From the NCBI RefSeq assembly GCF_040253635.1, contig NZ_JBEJGX010000003.1, forward strand, positions 8,643,501 through 8,707,500: a stretch of 64,000 nt of DNA, given 5' to 3'. Origin of the DNA: Streptomyces sp. Edi2 (GTDB taxonomy: Bacteria > Actinomycetota > Actinomycetes > Streptomycetales > Streptomycetaceae). A model generated the notes under the pieces. It was not told the DNA's origin. It did no database searches and worked only from the letters and a program-made list of their open reading frames with translations. Shown piece after piece: positions 1-9,299 of the stretch. How positions within the stretch are numbered: the stretch's first letter is position 1; each line of letters opens with the position of its first letter. Made by a program: the position numbers and the translations under genes.

Positions 1-575
1 AGCTCCCGGCCCGCGGCGCGGGCCCCTTCCATCCCGTCGAGGAAGGCATCCATGACCTGGTCGTACCGCGACAGGGAGAAGATCAGCGTGACGTTGACGC
101 TGATCCCCTCGGCCAGGCACGCGGCAATCGCTCCCAGGCCCTGCCGGGCGGCCGGAATCTTGATGAACAGGTTGGGCCGGTCGACCAGCCACCACAGTGC
201 CCGCGCCTCCGCGATCGTGGCCGCCGTGTCATGCGCGAGCCTCGGGTCGACCTCGATCGAGACCCGTCCGTCGACGCCGTCCGTCGCCTCGTAGACCGGG
301 CGCAGCACGTCGCACGCCCACCGCACGTCGAACGTGGTCAGCGCTCGCAGCGCCTCACCGACCCCAACTCCGCGGGCCGCCAGGTCGCCGATCTGCCCGT
401 CGTATGCGTCACCGTGCGTGATCGCCTTGGCGAAGATCGTCGGATTGGTGGTCACGCCCACCACATGGTCACGCTCCACCAGTTCTCGAAGGCTCCCGGA
501 CACCAGTCTCTCCCGGCTCAGATCGTCGAGCCAGACCGACACTCCCGCTTCACTCAGTGCGGACAACGGATTCAT
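1..575 (-). CDS. tal: Transaldolase, 3' end beyond window
   Basis: Transaldolase moves a dihydroxyacetone unit between sugar phosphates in the non-oxidative pentose phosphate pathway. Reading leftwards from the ATG at 575, the protein begins [20 protein letters not shown]. It then shows the family landmarks [16 protein letters not shown] and LFIKIPA; the Lys of the last block is the Schiff-base residue of the family. The frame stays open to the window edge, so about 191 residues are seen and the C-terminal half is missing. A transaldolase fits the other pentose-phosphate and gluconate genes at 28-34 kb. It probably belongs to a carbon-metabolism gene set continuing to the left. Confidence 0.9.
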   Translation of the reverse strand, partial: MNPLSALSEAGVSVWLDDLSRERLVSGSLRELVERDHVVGVTTNPTIFAKAITHGDAYDGQIGDLAARGVGVGEALRALTTFDVRWACDVLRPVYEATDGVDGRVSIEVDPRLAHDTAATIAEARALWWLVDRPNLFIKIPAARQGLGAIAACLAEGISVNVTLIFSLSRYDQVMDAFLDGMEGARAAGRE

Positions 576-997
576 GGCACTGCCGCTCCTCTCCGCCGTG
601 CGGCCGAGACTGCGCAGGGGATCTTTGCTCAAACCGGCTTCGGCCGGTGCCACGCCACGCCAGTGACGGGGCCTGCCGCCTCATCGAGACCACACCTCCC
701 ACCAGGTTGGGCGGGGGCGAGCCCGGCCGCCACTGGTGGGCCAGGAACCCATCACAGACGCGACGGCTGCCGCGGCCAGGGCATCGAAGTTCAGCGCCGA
801 AGCAGGGGCTGGCGACTACTGGCACAAAACGAAGCGCTACCGGTGGTGGTATCCCGTCCAGGTTCTGGATACGGCTCGACTCTCCATGCTCCTGGCGTTG
901 CTCCGTGGCCGGTTAGCCGCCCGACCATGCGTCTCTGGCCCCAGGCGCGGCGCGAGCGAATGGTGGTACGGCACTCGTGCCTCGAAGGGGTGCAGTC
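576..997. other. Intergenic region with small hairpin
   Basis: About 420 bases lie between the transaldolase start and the next gene. A short inverted repeat (ACCGGC, loop TTCG, GCCGGT, 633-648) sits about 60 bases upstream of the transaldolase start and could fold in its leader. No reading frame here has recognisable protein character. Divergent promoters are likely, but I cannot place them. Confidence 0.4.
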
Positions 998-1474
998 ATG
1001 CCTTCGATGCCGGCCAGTCTGTGGAGGCGGCGGCGCAATCCGCTCAAACGGCGTTCGGACATCGTGGAGGCGTGGGCCGCGCTGCCGGCCCTGCTCGTGC
1101 TGTCGATCGCCGCCCCGGCAGCGGGCATCGCCACGTGCGCGGCCCTCCAGGACTACGCAGCCCATCAGCGTGCCAGCATCCACCGCATCATGGCGGTGGT
1201 GCAGCAGGACGGATCGAGCCTGCCCGACGGGTCAGCTGGGGACGGCAAGGTTCCGTTGGTTCAGGCGCCGGTCCGCTGGAAGGCACCCGATGGTTCGACA
1301 CACACCGGTACGGCACATGTCGCACCAGGACAGAAGGCCGGAACGCGTACCACCGTGTGGGCTGACCACGCCTCACGGCTCGTGCCGCAACCGCCGACCG
1401 CCGCACAGTCCACGGCTTACGCCGTCATCGGCGGCATCGGAGCGTCCGCTGGGGTCGGCCTCCTGGCGCGATAG
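998..1474 (+). CDS. Rv1733c-like membrane protein, C-terminally truncated
   Basis: The 158-aa product starts at ATG 998, behind the GAAGGGG ribosome site at 984-990; a GTG at 977 is possible but poorly placed. The N-terminus has the family signature LWRRRRNPLKRRSDIVEAW, followed by a hydrophobic segment (LPALLVLSIAAPAAGIATC). An extracytoplasmic stretch with PVRWKAPDGSTHTG and a second hydrophobic segment come next. Family members normally continue past the second helix with a basic cytoplasmic tail of about 30 residues. Here the frame stops right after GVGLLAR. The gene is therefore probably truncated, possibly by an old insertion in the following 490 bases. Rv1733c homologues are dormancy-associated in mycobacteria; the exact role is unknown. 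Confidence 0.7.
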   Translation: MPSMPASLWRRRRNPLKRRSDIVEAWAALPALLVLSIAAPAAGIATCAALQDYAAHQRASIHRIMAVVQQDGSSLPDGSAGDGKVPLVQAPVRWKAPDGSTHTGTAHVAPGQKAGTRTTVWADHASRLVPQPPTAAQSTAYAVIGGIGASAGVGLLAR

Positions 1475-1962
1475 GGCGTGTCGCCCGCATGGTCCTCGCT
1501 CTGGAAAAGGTGGCGACTTCCGGGAACTTCACCCAGATCGAGGGTGGGCAGCTTTGCAGGTGAACTTGAGGATGAGGAGAACCGCTGCTGTCTGAACCCG
1601 TTGTACCCGGGCGGTTCGTCCTGCCGTGAGGGCACACGCACCCGTATGCCATGCCTTGGGCCGCCTCCTCTGGCGGGAGGACGAGGGCTTCGCCAAGTTC
1701 ACCGCCGTCGGCAACGAGCTGTTCGAGCAACTGGAGGCCGAACTCCACACCAAACGCACCGCTGCCTGACGCAGGCCGCCGCCGTCGAACGGTCCCCAGT
1801 GCCCCAGTCTTCGGCGACTACCGGTCGGCAGACACACCGGGGAACAAATCAACCGCTAACAGCGCCGGACTATCGAGGACGATGGCCTGGCCACGTGCAA
1901 CGACGGCAGGGAGCGGATCACTATCCGCCTGCGGGCCGAGCCAACGCAGCAGAGGAGAGAGC
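1475..1962. other. Non-coding region with possible gene remnants
   Basis: There is no intact gene. One short open stretch on the plus strand (about 1650-1769) encodes a protein-like tail (LGRLLWREDEGFAKFTAVGN...) ending in TGA. I do not recognise its family. Together with the abrupt end of the preceding membrane-protein gene, this suggests the debris of an insertion. The last 60 bases carry the leader of the reductase gene, with an AGGAGAGAG ribosome site. Confidence 0.35.
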
Positions 1963-3213
1963 ATGGCCGCGAACAACGCATTCGTGATCGTCGGAGCCAG
2001 CCTGGCCGGCGCGAAGGCAGCCCAGACCCTCCGGGAAGAGGGCTTCGACGGCCCGATCGTGCTGCTCGGAGATGAAGCTGAGCGCCCCTACGAACGCCCG
2101 CCGCTCTCGAAGGGCTACCTGCTGGGCAAGGACGAACGTGACACCGTCTACGTCCATCCTTCCCAGTGGTACGCCGAGCAGGACATCGACCTGCGGCTGG
2201 GCGCCACCGTCACCGCGATCGACCCGCGCGCCCATGAGGTGACGCTCGCTGACGGCGGCCGCATCGACTACGCGAAGCTACTCTTGACCACCGGCTCTTC
2301 ACCTCGCCGACTGCCAGTACCCGGAGCCGACCTCGGCAACGTCCACTACCTGCGCAGTCTCATCGACAGCGACCGCATCAAGGATTCCTTCGAGTCCGCG
2401 TCCCGCATCGTGGTGATCGGTGCCGGCTGGATCGGGCTGGAGACAGCGGCCGCCGCCCGCGCGGCGGGCGTGGAGGTCACTGTGCTGGAGATGGCGGAGC
2501 TGCCGCTGCTGCGTGTGCTGGGCCGCGAGGTCTCCCAGATCTTTGCCGACCTGCACACCGATCACGGGGTCGAACTGCGCTGCGGTGTCCAGGTCGCCGA
2601 GATCACGGGGAACGGCAGCCGGGCGAACGGTGTGCTGCTGGCCGACGGCAGCCGCGTCGCTGCCGACGCCGTCATTGTCGGGGTCGGCATCACCCCCAAC
2701 ACCCAGCTCGCCGACGCTGCCGGCTTGGAGGTCGACAACGGCATCCGCGTCGACGCCCACCTGCGCAGCTCGCACCTGGACATCTCCGCCGCCGGGGACG
2801 TCGCCAACGCCTTCCACCCCTTGCTCGGCAAGCACATCCGTGTCGAGCACTGGGCCAACGCCGTCAACCAGCCGCAAGTCGCGGCAAAGGCGATGCTCGG
2901 CCAGGACGTCACGTACGACCGCGTTCCGTACTTCTTCACCGACCAGTACGACCTGGGCATGGAGTACACCGGCTACGTCGAGCCTGGCGGCTACGACCAA
3001 GTGGTCTTCCGCGGCCGGAGGGACACCCGCGAATTCATCGCCTTCTGGCTCGCCGAGGGCCGCGTCCTGGCCGGGATGAACGTCAACGTCTGGGACGTCA
3101 CCGACCCGATCCGCGACCTTGTCACCTCTGGCCGAGCAGTCGACGCAAAGGAACTCGCCGATGCCGCCGTGCCCCTGACGCACCTTCTCGGGCGCCCCGA
3201 CGGGACGGGTTGA
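1963..3213 (+). CDS. FAD-dependent NAD(P)H:ferredoxin/rubredoxin-type reductase
   Basis: The 416-aa flavoprotein starts at ATG 1963, behind AGGAGAGAG. It has an FAD Rossmann motif near the N-terminus (VIVGASLAGAKAAQ), the ERPYERPPLSKGYL block, and a central NAD(P) motif (VVIGAGWIGLETAAAAR). A second FAD block has the form DISAAGDVAN, followed by a C-terminal reductase domain (residues about 320-405). This is the layout of putidaredoxin and rhodocoxin reductases, which pass electrons from NAD(P)H to a ferredoxin for P450s or oxygenases. No ferredoxin or P450 gene is adjacent, so the partner is unknown. The longer open frame upstream has no coding character and was left out. Confidence 0.9.
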   Translation: MAANNAFVIVGASLAGAKAAQTLREEGFDGPIVLLGDEAERPYERPPLSKGYLLGKDERDTVYVHPSQWYAEQDIDLRLGATVTAIDPRAHEVTLADGGRIDYAKLLLTTGSSPRRLPVPGADLGNVHYLRSLIDSDRIKDSFESASRIVVIGAGWIGLETAAAARAAGVEVTVLEMAELPLLRVLGREVSQIFADLHTDHGVELRCGVQVAEITGNGSRANGVLLADGSRVAADAVIVGVGITPNTQLADAAGLEVDNGIRVDAHLRSSHLDISAAGDVANAFHPLLGKHIRVEHWANAVNQPQVAAKAMLGQDVTYDRVPYFFTDQYDLGMEYTGYVEPGGYDQVVFRGRRDTREFIAFWLAEGRVLAGMNVNVWDVTDPIRDLVTSGRAVDAKELADAAVPLTHLLGRPDGTG

Positions 3214-3310
3214 TCAACAAGGTCGTATCGGTACAGCCTTTCCTGCCGGCCCGGTACCTCGATCCGATGAGAGGCGATCAGACAGCCGTCGGCTGCGGTC
3301 GGCTCGCGGC

Positions 3311-3814
3311 TCACCGGCGGCGTATTGGTTCGACCTCTTCAAGCTGCCCTGTGGCGACATCGAGAACGAACCCACGCACGGATTCGCGGTGGGGGAGGAA
3401 GGTACTCGACTTGATGCGGCTGATGGACCGTTGTACGTCGGCTGTTACGTCGTGGAAGGATTCCACCGGCCAGAGGGGCCGGAGACCGTCCTCGCTGCGG
3501 ATCGGCTCTTTGAGCGTGTAGCCGGGGTAGGCCAGCATCCGGCAGTCAGTGTGGTGGATGAGGATGATCTCGTTCGTTCCCAGCAACTGCTGGCTCACCG
3601 CCAGCGATCGGATGACGTCGTCGGTGACCACTCCGCCTGCATTGCGGATCACGCTGGCCTCGCCTTCCTTCAGACCGAGGACGGCGTAGATGTTCAGTCG
3701 CGCATCCATGCAGGCCACAACGGCGACATGCTGGGAGGGTTCCATCGGAAGTGGGCCGGTGAAACGAGAGGCATAGGCTCGATTGTTCGCGAGATACTGC
3801 TCGGTGACCGACAT
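3311..3814 (-). CDS. Beta-class carbonic anhydrase
   Basis: The 167-aa product starts at ATG 3814 (MSVTEQYLANN). It catalyses the reversible hydration of CO2. The zinc ligands of the beta class are present as Cys35-x-Asp37-x-Arg39 (CMDAR) and His88-x-x-Cys91 (HHTDC). The RNAGG block between them is also conserved. Its length matches the short single-domain bacterial forms. A 25-residue upstream extension is open but has no family similarity and was excluded. The gene faces the FAD reductase tail to tail, with under 100 bases between the stops. Confidence 0.92.
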   Translation of the reverse strand: MSVTEQYLANNRAYASRFTGPLPMEPSQHVAVVACMDARLNIYAVLGLKEGEASVIRNAGGVVTDDVIRSLAVSQQLLGTNEIILIHHTDCRMLAYPGYTLKEPIRSEDGLRPLWPVESFHDVTADVQRSISRIKSSTFLPHRESVRGFVLDVATGQLEEVEPIRRR

Positions 3815-4266
3815 CCTTTGCCGCCTTCCCACAGTGGTCTGTCTTGGCACGGATGGGCGCTGTGGACGCAGGGTCCTCCGGTTTCGCAAGCCCCCTGCCC
3901 GGTGCGGACGGCTGTGCCGGCACTGGCACGTGGCCTGTGCCAGGCCGCGCAGCAGTCTGGGCGAGAACTACGTCCCTCACTTCGATGGTCGCTCCGAATG
4001 CGGACGGCGCCATCTCCGGGCGGGCACCGCCACCCCCCCCCCGGGCCGGGCAAGGCAGTGAGAGGAGCGTGCCGCGAGACGTCTCCTCGACCGACGGGCG
4101 TACGCAGCCGCACAGCTCAATCCAATCCGGAGCCGCCAGATTCGCAACCGTGTGTCCCGAGCGTCCGGACGCTCGGCACCAGCGCTGAGCAGCAGCAATT
4201 CTCCTTGGCGGGCGACACGAAGCCCGTCGTTTTGCGGCGCCGGGTGGACCGCGGGAGGCTGAAAAG
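3815..4266. other. Divergent intergenic region with poly-C tract
   Basis: About 450 bases separate the carbonic anhydrase (minus) from the phosphatase (plus). A run of ten C (4033-4042) lies in the middle. No frame resembles a known protein. The promoters of both genes should lie here. The GTG start of the phosphatase is preceded by GGGAGGCTGAAAAG. Confidence 0.4.
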
Positions 4267-5409
4267 GTGATTCGTCGGCGTGTGGCGGCCCGTGCGCCCG
4301 GCGCGCCACTGCCGTCGCGCGCCGAGAGCGGTGCCGAGTCATCTCTCAGAGCCGTCGTCAGGGCGCCGATGGTCTATGTGGTCGCAGCGACCGTACCGAT
4401 CGTGCTGCTGGAGCTGATGATCGATGACCGCACCGTGCGGCTCATCCCCCTGCTGATCCTGCTTCCCGCGTTCCCGGCCGCGGTCGGCACCGTGCGCCAG
4501 ACCGTCTATGCGGTGGGCTGGGTGCTGATAGTGATCACCGCAGTTCTGCTCTACCGGCCGCTTCCCTCGTCGTACGACTTCGCGATCGTCATCGTGCTGG
4601 CCTTCGTTCTCGGCCTGCTGTGCGTGGTGACCTGCCACTGGAGGGTCCGTCGGGAGCGGGAGCTGCTGCGGGTCCGGTCCACGGCTGTCGCCCTCCAACG
4701 GCAGATGCTGCGGCCCCTGCCGATCCTCACCGACCGGGTGATCGTCGACGGCGTGTACCTGCCGGTGGAGGCGGACAGGCTGGTCGGAGGAGACCTCTAC
4801 GAGGTGGTGGACTCCCCGTACGGCACGCGGCTGCTCGTCGGCGATGTCCAGGGCAAGGGCCTGCCCGCGCTCGGAGCCGCCTTCGCCGCGCTCGGAGCCT
4901 TCCGCGAGGCCGCCCTGCGTGAGCCCACGCTCACCGCGCTCGTGGACGCCCTGGAACAGGCCGTGGTCCGGCACAACGCCTTCGCTCAGCAGACCGGCGA
5001 ACCGGAGCGATTCGTCACCGCTCTCATCCTGGGTATCGACACCTCGACTGAGACGCAGGCCGTCAACTGCGGCCATCCTCCGCCCTACCTGCTGGAAGCC
5101 GGGCCGGTCACGCCTGTGCAGCTCGGCGACCCAGGCGTACCACTCGGTCTCGCGGACCTCTCTCCCAAACCCAGGACCGTTGCCTGGTTCCCCTTCCCGC
5201 CGGGCGCCACCCTCATCAGCTGCAGCGACGGCGTGACCGAGGCCCGCAGCATCACCGGCGCCTTCTATCCCCTCGAAGAGCGCCTACAGGCATGGGCGGG
5301 TATCTCCCCCTGGGAAGTCGCCGGTCACCTGACCGAAGACCTCAGCCGCCACACCGCAGGCGAACAGCGGGACGACATCACCGCGCTCGTCGTCCGCAGG
5401 GCTGACTGA
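4267..5409 (+). CDS. Membrane-anchored SpoIIE/PPM-type serine phosphatase
   Basis: The 380-aa protein starts at GTG 4267, behind GGGAGG. Residues 35-125 form about three hydrophobic helices, followed by a basic linker (RVRRERELLRVRS). Residues 140-380 are a SpoIIE-type PP2C phosphatase domain. Metal-binding acids are visible at Asp176 (GGDLYE), Asp193 (VGDVQGKG), Asp321 (SDGVTEAR) and Asp369/370 (RDDITALVV). In Streptomyces such RsbU-like enzymes dephosphorylate anti-anti-sigma factors and switch on stress sigma factors. No partner anti-sigma gene lies beside it. It is followed closely by the universal stress gene, which supports a stress role. Confidence 0.9.
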   Translation: MIRRRVAARAPGAPLPSRAESGAESSLRAVVRAPMVYVVAATVPIVLLELMIDDRTVRLIPLLILLPAFPAAVGTVRQTVYAVGWVLIVITAVLLYRPLPSSYDFAIVIVLAFVLGLLCVVTCHWRVRRERELLRVRSTAVALQRQMLRPLPILTDRVIVDGVYLPVEADRLVGGDLYEVVDSPYGTRLLVGDVQGKGLPALGAAFAALGAFREAALREPTLTALVDALEQAVVRHNAFAQQTGEPERFVTALILGIDTSTETQAVNCGHPPPYLLEAGPVTPVQLGDPGVPLGLADLSPKPRTVAWFPFPPGATLISCSDGVTEARSITGAFYPLEERLQAWAGISPWEVAGHLTEDLSRHTAGEQRDDITALVVRRAD

Positions 5410-5466
5410 ACAGGTGCTTCCCCGTAAGGGCAGCACATCACACGACATGGCTCGGAGGTATCCGCA

Positions 5467-5946
5467 ATGACGAACGCCGCCCCTCCCGCACCGATCGTGG
5501 TCGGCACCGACGGCTCTCCCGCCTCCGGGCCGGCCGTACGCTTTGCCCTTCAAGAGTCACAACTGCGCGGGACCGGGCTCCGCGCCATATGCGCGTACGA
5601 CTTCACCATCAGGTACGGCGGTTTCCAGTGGCCTACTGCCTCCGGTTTCCACGATCTGGACACCCAGCTGCGCGATACCACGTTGGAGGCGGTTACCAAG
5701 GCGCTGGAGGAGGCCCAGGAGCAGGTCGGCGGCGCGCCGGTGGAGGTCGACATCAGAGTCGAGGCGGGCCGCCCGTCGCAGGTCCTGCTGGACGCGAGCG
5801 AAGACGCCTGCCTCCTGGTGGTCGGCAGCCGGGGCTCGGGCGCATGGGGGCGCCTCACCCTGGGCTCCACCAGCACTGAGGTCGTGCATCACGCCCATCT
5901 CCCGGTCGTCGTCGTGCCCGGCGGGCAGCCGGGCCGGCCGTCGTGA
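5467..5946 (+). CDS. Universal stress protein (UspA family)
   Basis: The 159-aa single-domain Usp starts at ATG 5467, behind CGGAGG at good spacing. It begins with the family block PIVVGTDGSPAS. It ends with the ATP-binding signature GSRGSGAWGRLTLGST and the strand VPVVVVPGG-like LPVVVVPGG. Usp proteins are nucleotide-binding stress or dormancy factors. The stop overlaps the GTG start of the GH15 gene (GTGA at 5943-5946), so the two are translationally coupled. Confidence 0.93.
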   Translation: MTNAAPPAPIVVGTDGSPASGPAVRFALQESQLRGTGLRAICAYDFTIRYGGFQWPTASGFHDLDTQLRDTTLEAVTKALEEAQEQVGGAPVEVDIRVEAGRPSQVLLDASEDACLLVVGSRGSGAWGRLTLGSTSTEVVHHAHLPVVVVPGGQPGRPS

Positions 5947-7757
5947 ACGACTCCCTTGCCGCCGCACCCGCACGGGTGGGCGGCTACGCGGCGCTGCGGG
6001 ACTATGCGGTGATCGGGGACGGCCGCTGTGTCGCGCTCATCGCCCGCGACGGAGCGGTGGACTGGCTGAGCTGGCCTGACTTGGACTCGCCGACCCCGTT
6101 CGCTGCCGTTCTCGACCATGTCCGCGGCGGCAGATTTCTCTTGCGGCCCGACGTGCCGTACACCGCAGCACGCCGCTATCTTCCCGGCACGAACGTGCTG
6201 GAGACGACGTTCGTCACCGCAGGCGGCACGGTCCGGGTGACCGACGCGCTGACCCTGCCCGACACCGCCTCGCTGGCGCCCGGACGGGAGCTGGTCCGGC
6301 GGATCGAGGGCCTGGCGGGCAGCGTCCCGATGCGCTGGAGCATCGAGCCGCGCTTCGGCTACGGCGCCCACGTTCCGCACCTGGCGCGCCGTGCGGGCGT
6401 ACCGGTGGCCATCTGCGGCCCCGATGCCGTCGCGGTCTGCGCCTGGAACGCGGGCGAGCCGCAGTGCACAGCCGATGCCATCACCGCCCACTTCCGGTCC
6501 GATGCCGACACCCGCGCCCTGGTCGCGTTGCCCTACGCGCACCAAGAGCCGCTGGTCCTACCCACCCGCGCCGAGTGCGAGGCCCGCCTGGACCACACCG
6601 TCGCCACCTGGCGGCAGTGGGCGGAGCACCGCACCTACACCGGGCCGTGGCACGACGCTGTGCTGCGCAGCGCCCTCGCCCTCAAGCTCCTGGTCTTTGC
6701 CCCCTCCGGCGCGGTCGCCGCCGCCGCGACCTGCTCACTGCCCGAGGAACTCGGCGGGGAACGCAACTGGGACTACCGCTTCAGCTGGATCCGCGACTCC
6801 GCCTTCACCCTGGACGCCTTCCTCCAGCTGGGCTGCGCACCGGAAGCAACCAGCTACTTCTGGTGGCTGATGCACGCCTCCCAACTCACCCACCCCCGCC
6901 TGCACGTCCTGTACCGCCTCGACGGTGGCACCCGCGCAGCCGAGCGGACCCTGCCCCTGTCGGGCTACCAGGGCTCGGCGCCCGTGCGCGTCGGCAACGC
7001 CGCCGCTGACCAGCTCCAGCTCGACACCTACGGGGAACTGCTGCAGACCGCCTGGTTGTACAGCGCCGCAGGCCACCGGCTCGACGCCGACATCGCCCGC
7101 CGGCTGGCCGAGACCGCCGACTTCATCTGCACCATCTGGCAGCGGCCGGACGCGGGCGTCTGGGAGGTCCGCAGCGGCCCCGAACACTTCACCCAGTCCA
7201 AGATGATGTGCTGGAACGCCCTGGACCGCGCTCTCGACCTGGCTCAGCGACGGCTGATCCCGGACCGGCACGCGGCCCGGTGGCGGCACGAACGGCAGGC
7301 CATCGCCGAGTTCGTCGAAACGCGCTGCTTCAGCGAGCATCTGAACAGTTACGTGCGCTCCGCAGGCAGCGAGGACCTGGACGCCGGCCTGCTCCTCGGC
7401 CTGCTCCACGGTTACCGCCCGCCCGGCGACCCGCGCATGGGCGGCACGGTCGCCGCGATCCAGCGGACTTTGCAGGACGGCCCCTACGTCAACCGCTACC
7501 TCGGCCCCGATGGCCTCCCCGGGGACGAGGGCGCCTTCCTCGCCTGCTCGTTCTGGCTCGCCGAAGCCCTGGCCCTGTGCGGCCGCGCCGACGAAGCCGC
7601 CCATCTGATGGACCGGCTCGTGGCCCTCGCCAACGACGTCGGCCTCTACAGTGAGGAAATCGCCCCCGCGACCGGTGCCTTCCTCGGCAACCTGCCTCAG
7701 GGCTTGTCTCACCTGGCCCTGATCAGCGCCGCCTGCGCGATTGGGGAGGCCAAATGA
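5943..7757 (+). CDS. Glycoside hydrolase family 15 (glucoamylase/trehalase-like)
   Basis: The 604-aa cytoplasmic enzyme (no signal peptide) starts at GTG 5943. The N-terminal beta-sandwich begins with the actinobacterial block YALIGD-like DYAVIGDGRCVALIARDGAVDWL. The (alpha/alpha)6 domain carries the acid-containing block NWDYRFSWIRDSAF. The second catalytic block is YSEEIAPATGAFLGNLPQGLSH near the C-terminus. Mycobacterial and Streptomyces relatives are trehalases or glucan hydrolases. The position between Usp and a membrane-protein gene suggests mobilisation of storage sugar under stress. The C-terminal part of this gene recurs as a decayed copy at about 39.6-39.85 kb on the minus strand. 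Confidence 0.88.
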   Translation: MNDSLAAAPARVGGYAALRDYAVIGDGRCVALIARDGAVDWLSWPDLDSPTPFAAVLDHVRGGRFLLRPDVPYTAARRYLPGTNVLETTFVTAGGTVRVTDALTLPDTASLAPGRELVRRIEGLAGSVPMRWSIEPRFGYGAHVPHLARRAGVPVAICGPDAVAVCAWNAGEPQCTADAITAHFRSDADTRALVALPYAHQEPLVLPTRAECEARLDHTVATWRQWAEHRTYTGPWHDAVLRSALALKLLVFAPSGAVAAAATCSLPEELGGERNWDYRFSWIRDSAFTLDAFLQLGCAPEATSYFWWLMHASQLTHPRLHVLYRLDGGTRAAERTLPLSGYQGSAPVRVGNAAADQLQLDTYGELLQTAWLYSAAGHRLDADIARRLAETADFICTIWQRPDAGVWEVRSGPEHFTQSKMMCWNALDRALDLAQRRLIPDRHAARWRHERQAIAEFVETRCFSEHLNSYVRSAGSEDLDAGLLLGLLHGYRPPGDPRMGGTVAAIQRTLQDGPYVNRYLGPDGLPGDEGAFLACSFWLAEALALCGRADEAAHLMDRLVALANDVGLYSEEIAPATGAFLGNLPQGLSHLALISAACAIGEAK

Positions 7758-8239
7758 TGAGCATCTGGGCCGCACTGGCGGGCGGGTTCGCCGGAACGCT
7801 GGTCTTGACCACTGGACTGCGGGCGGCCAACACCTTCAACCTCACCCGCATCGATCTGCCGTTCCTGCTCGGCACCGCCTTCACCAGCGACCGGACCCGC
7901 GCCAAGGCTCTCGGCTACGGTGCGCACTTCGTCAACGGCCTGGTCTTCGCCCTGCTCTACTACGGGGTTTTCCTCGCCATCGGTTACAGCAGTTGGTGGC
8001 TGGGCACCGTCTTCGGCCTCGTCCACGGTCTGTTCGCTGCTACCGCGCTGGTCAACGTCCTGCTGCCCCTGGTCCACCCGCGCATGGGCAGCTCCCAGAC
8101 GAGCGCCCCCGATGTCGCGCTGCTCGAACCGCCTGGCTTTCTCATGCTCAACTACGGCCCTGGCACACCCGCCGTCACCCTCGTCGCACACCTCGCTTAC
8201 GGCACCATTGTCGGGGGGTTCCTCACCTGGCCGGGCTGA
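7757..8239 (+). CDS. Small integral membrane protein, unknown function
   Basis: The 160-aa protein has four to five hydrophobic segments and conserved stretches LRAANTFNLTRIDLPFLLGT and LMLNYGPGTPAVTLVAHL. I chose the ATG at 7757, which overlaps the GH15 stop (TGATG) at good spacing from GGGGAGG. The ATG three bases earlier is also possible. The start is supported by the decayed copy near 39.6 kb, which keeps a start-type codon only at this position. A C-terminal piece of the same family also survives at 36,936-37,046. The function is unknown. Repeated association with GH15, VOC and DUF488 genes suggests a shared stress module. Confidence 0.75.
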   Translation: MSIWAALAGGFAGTLVLTTGLRAANTFNLTRIDLPFLLGTAFTSDRTRAKALGYGAHFVNGLVFALLYYGVFLAIGYSSWWLGTVFGLVHGLFAATALVNVLLPLVHPRMGSSQTSAPDVALLEPPGFLMLNYGPGTPAVTLVAHLAYGTIVGGFLTWPG

Positions 8240-8478
8240 GAACCGCCGGCCGGCGCCGCGCGGGGCCTGCTGCGTGCTCCGGCAGGCCGTACGCGGGCCG
8301 GGTGGCGTGGAACCAGGACCAAGAACCCGCACAAAGCAGCCTGCCATGCGGGGCGAAGGCGGAAGGGTCCTCAAGGCACATTCACATGAAGCGGCGCCCA
8401 CCGGTCCGCATCCTGCGCCGCTTCCGGCGGCTTCGGAGCCTGCGTGGCATGTCATGCGGGGTCCGGAAGGAGGCGGCC

Positions 8479-8826
8479 ATGACTTTGCCCATGCATGACC
8501 GGCAGGTCCTAGCCCAGATCGAGAAGCACTTCATGACCCAGGACCCTGAGCTCGCGCTGCTGCTGAGCACCTTTGGCGCTTCCCGGTCCATCCGCCACCG
8601 GATCGCCCTTGCTCTGCGCCACCACGCCGGCGCCGTTGTGGCCTACGCGGCTGTGACGGCGGCCGCGATGCTGCTCGTCGCAGCCTGCGCGACCCAGAGT
8701 GTGGCCGTACTGATAGGGGCCGGGGGCATGGCGCTCGCAGTCGGAGTGGCGAAGCTCACGGCATACCTCCGCGCCACGTTCGGCCGCCGGGCCCACCAGG
8801 CCCGCTGCCGTGATTCTCAGGGCTGA
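8479..8826 (+). CDS. DUF3040 family small membrane protein
   Basis: The 115-aa protein starts at ATG 8479, behind GGAAGGAGG. The N-terminus (MHDRQVLAQIEKHFMTQDPELALLL) is a DUF3040 hallmark: a soluble acidic helix ending in DPELA. Two hydrophobic segments follow (AVVAYAAVTAAAMLLVAACA and VAVLIGAGGMALAVGVA). DUF3040 proteins are common in actinobacteria and have no known function. A second member lies at 31,851-32,252. The 240 bases between it and the preceding gene show no coding signal. Confidence 0.8.
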   Translation: MTLPMHDRQVLAQIEKHFMTQDPELALLLSTFGASRSIRHRIALALRHHAGAVVAYAAVTAAAMLLVAACATQSVAVLIGAGGMALAVGVAKLTAYLRATFGRRAHQARCRDSQG

Positions 8827-8879
8827 GGACTCCACCACCTGTGCCGTACGGGCGGACATCGCCGGTCGGTATAGAAGCG

Positions 8880-9150
8880 TCAGCTGTGCTCTTTCGGCAG
8901 GTCGCGGAGATGCTCCAGCGCTTCGGCGCCCTCCGTGGCCCTTACTCTGCCCGATAGCGGTGCCCGACCTCCTCGAACCGCTCGGGGCATGCGCGTACCA
9001 CTTGCGTAGGCCAGTTGAGGGCGCCGCTTCCTTGCACCACTCATCAAGGCGTGCCTCGTCTTTGGCCAGCCTGCGCGGCCAGATGCGATCAACGAGCACC
9101 CGCGTCCCGTCCTGGAACGAGGGACCTTCGTAGACGCGGCGCACGTGTAC
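8880..9150 (-). pseudogene. DUF488 family gene, frameshifted
   Basis: On the minus strand the N-terminal half of a DUF488 protein is clear (VRRVYEGPSF, GTRVLVDRIWPRRLAK, LDEWCKEAAPSTGLRKWY). After the AHAP codons the reading continues in a second frame (ERFEEVGHRYRAE, then stop). It resumes in a third with EALEHLRDLPKEHS. At least two indels have therefore broken the gene. Comparison with the intact copies at 36,193-36,555 and 38,107-38,469 gives the alignment. DUF488 proteins are small cytosolic proteins of unknown function. Confidence 0.75.
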
Positions 9151-9299
9151 GAGAGGTCTGCTCGCCCTCGCCGCCTCCTGACAACCACTGATACCCGGCT
9201 CGGCGTCCGAACGCTCCACCGTCACTATCTCTCCAGAGGTCCTTCGGTGCAGCACCGACACGTACGGCCTTCGGCCCCTACCCGAGAGCATTGCTCCTC

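Noticed and set aside
231..1595. Long plus-strand open frame over the transaldolase and membrane-protein genes
   Set aside because: The protein is Arg/Pro/Ser-rich without domains, and both overlapped genes have clear homology in other frames.
4033..4042. Poly-C tract as a phase-variation switch
   Set aside because: It lies in non-coding DNA far from either start codon and no promoter spacing can be assigned; sequencing error is also possible.
7741..8826. Single long frame linking the membrane protein region and the DUF3040 gene
   Set aside because: The frame is out of phase with the membrane protein; only its C-terminal 115 codons match DUF3040, with their own ribosome site.
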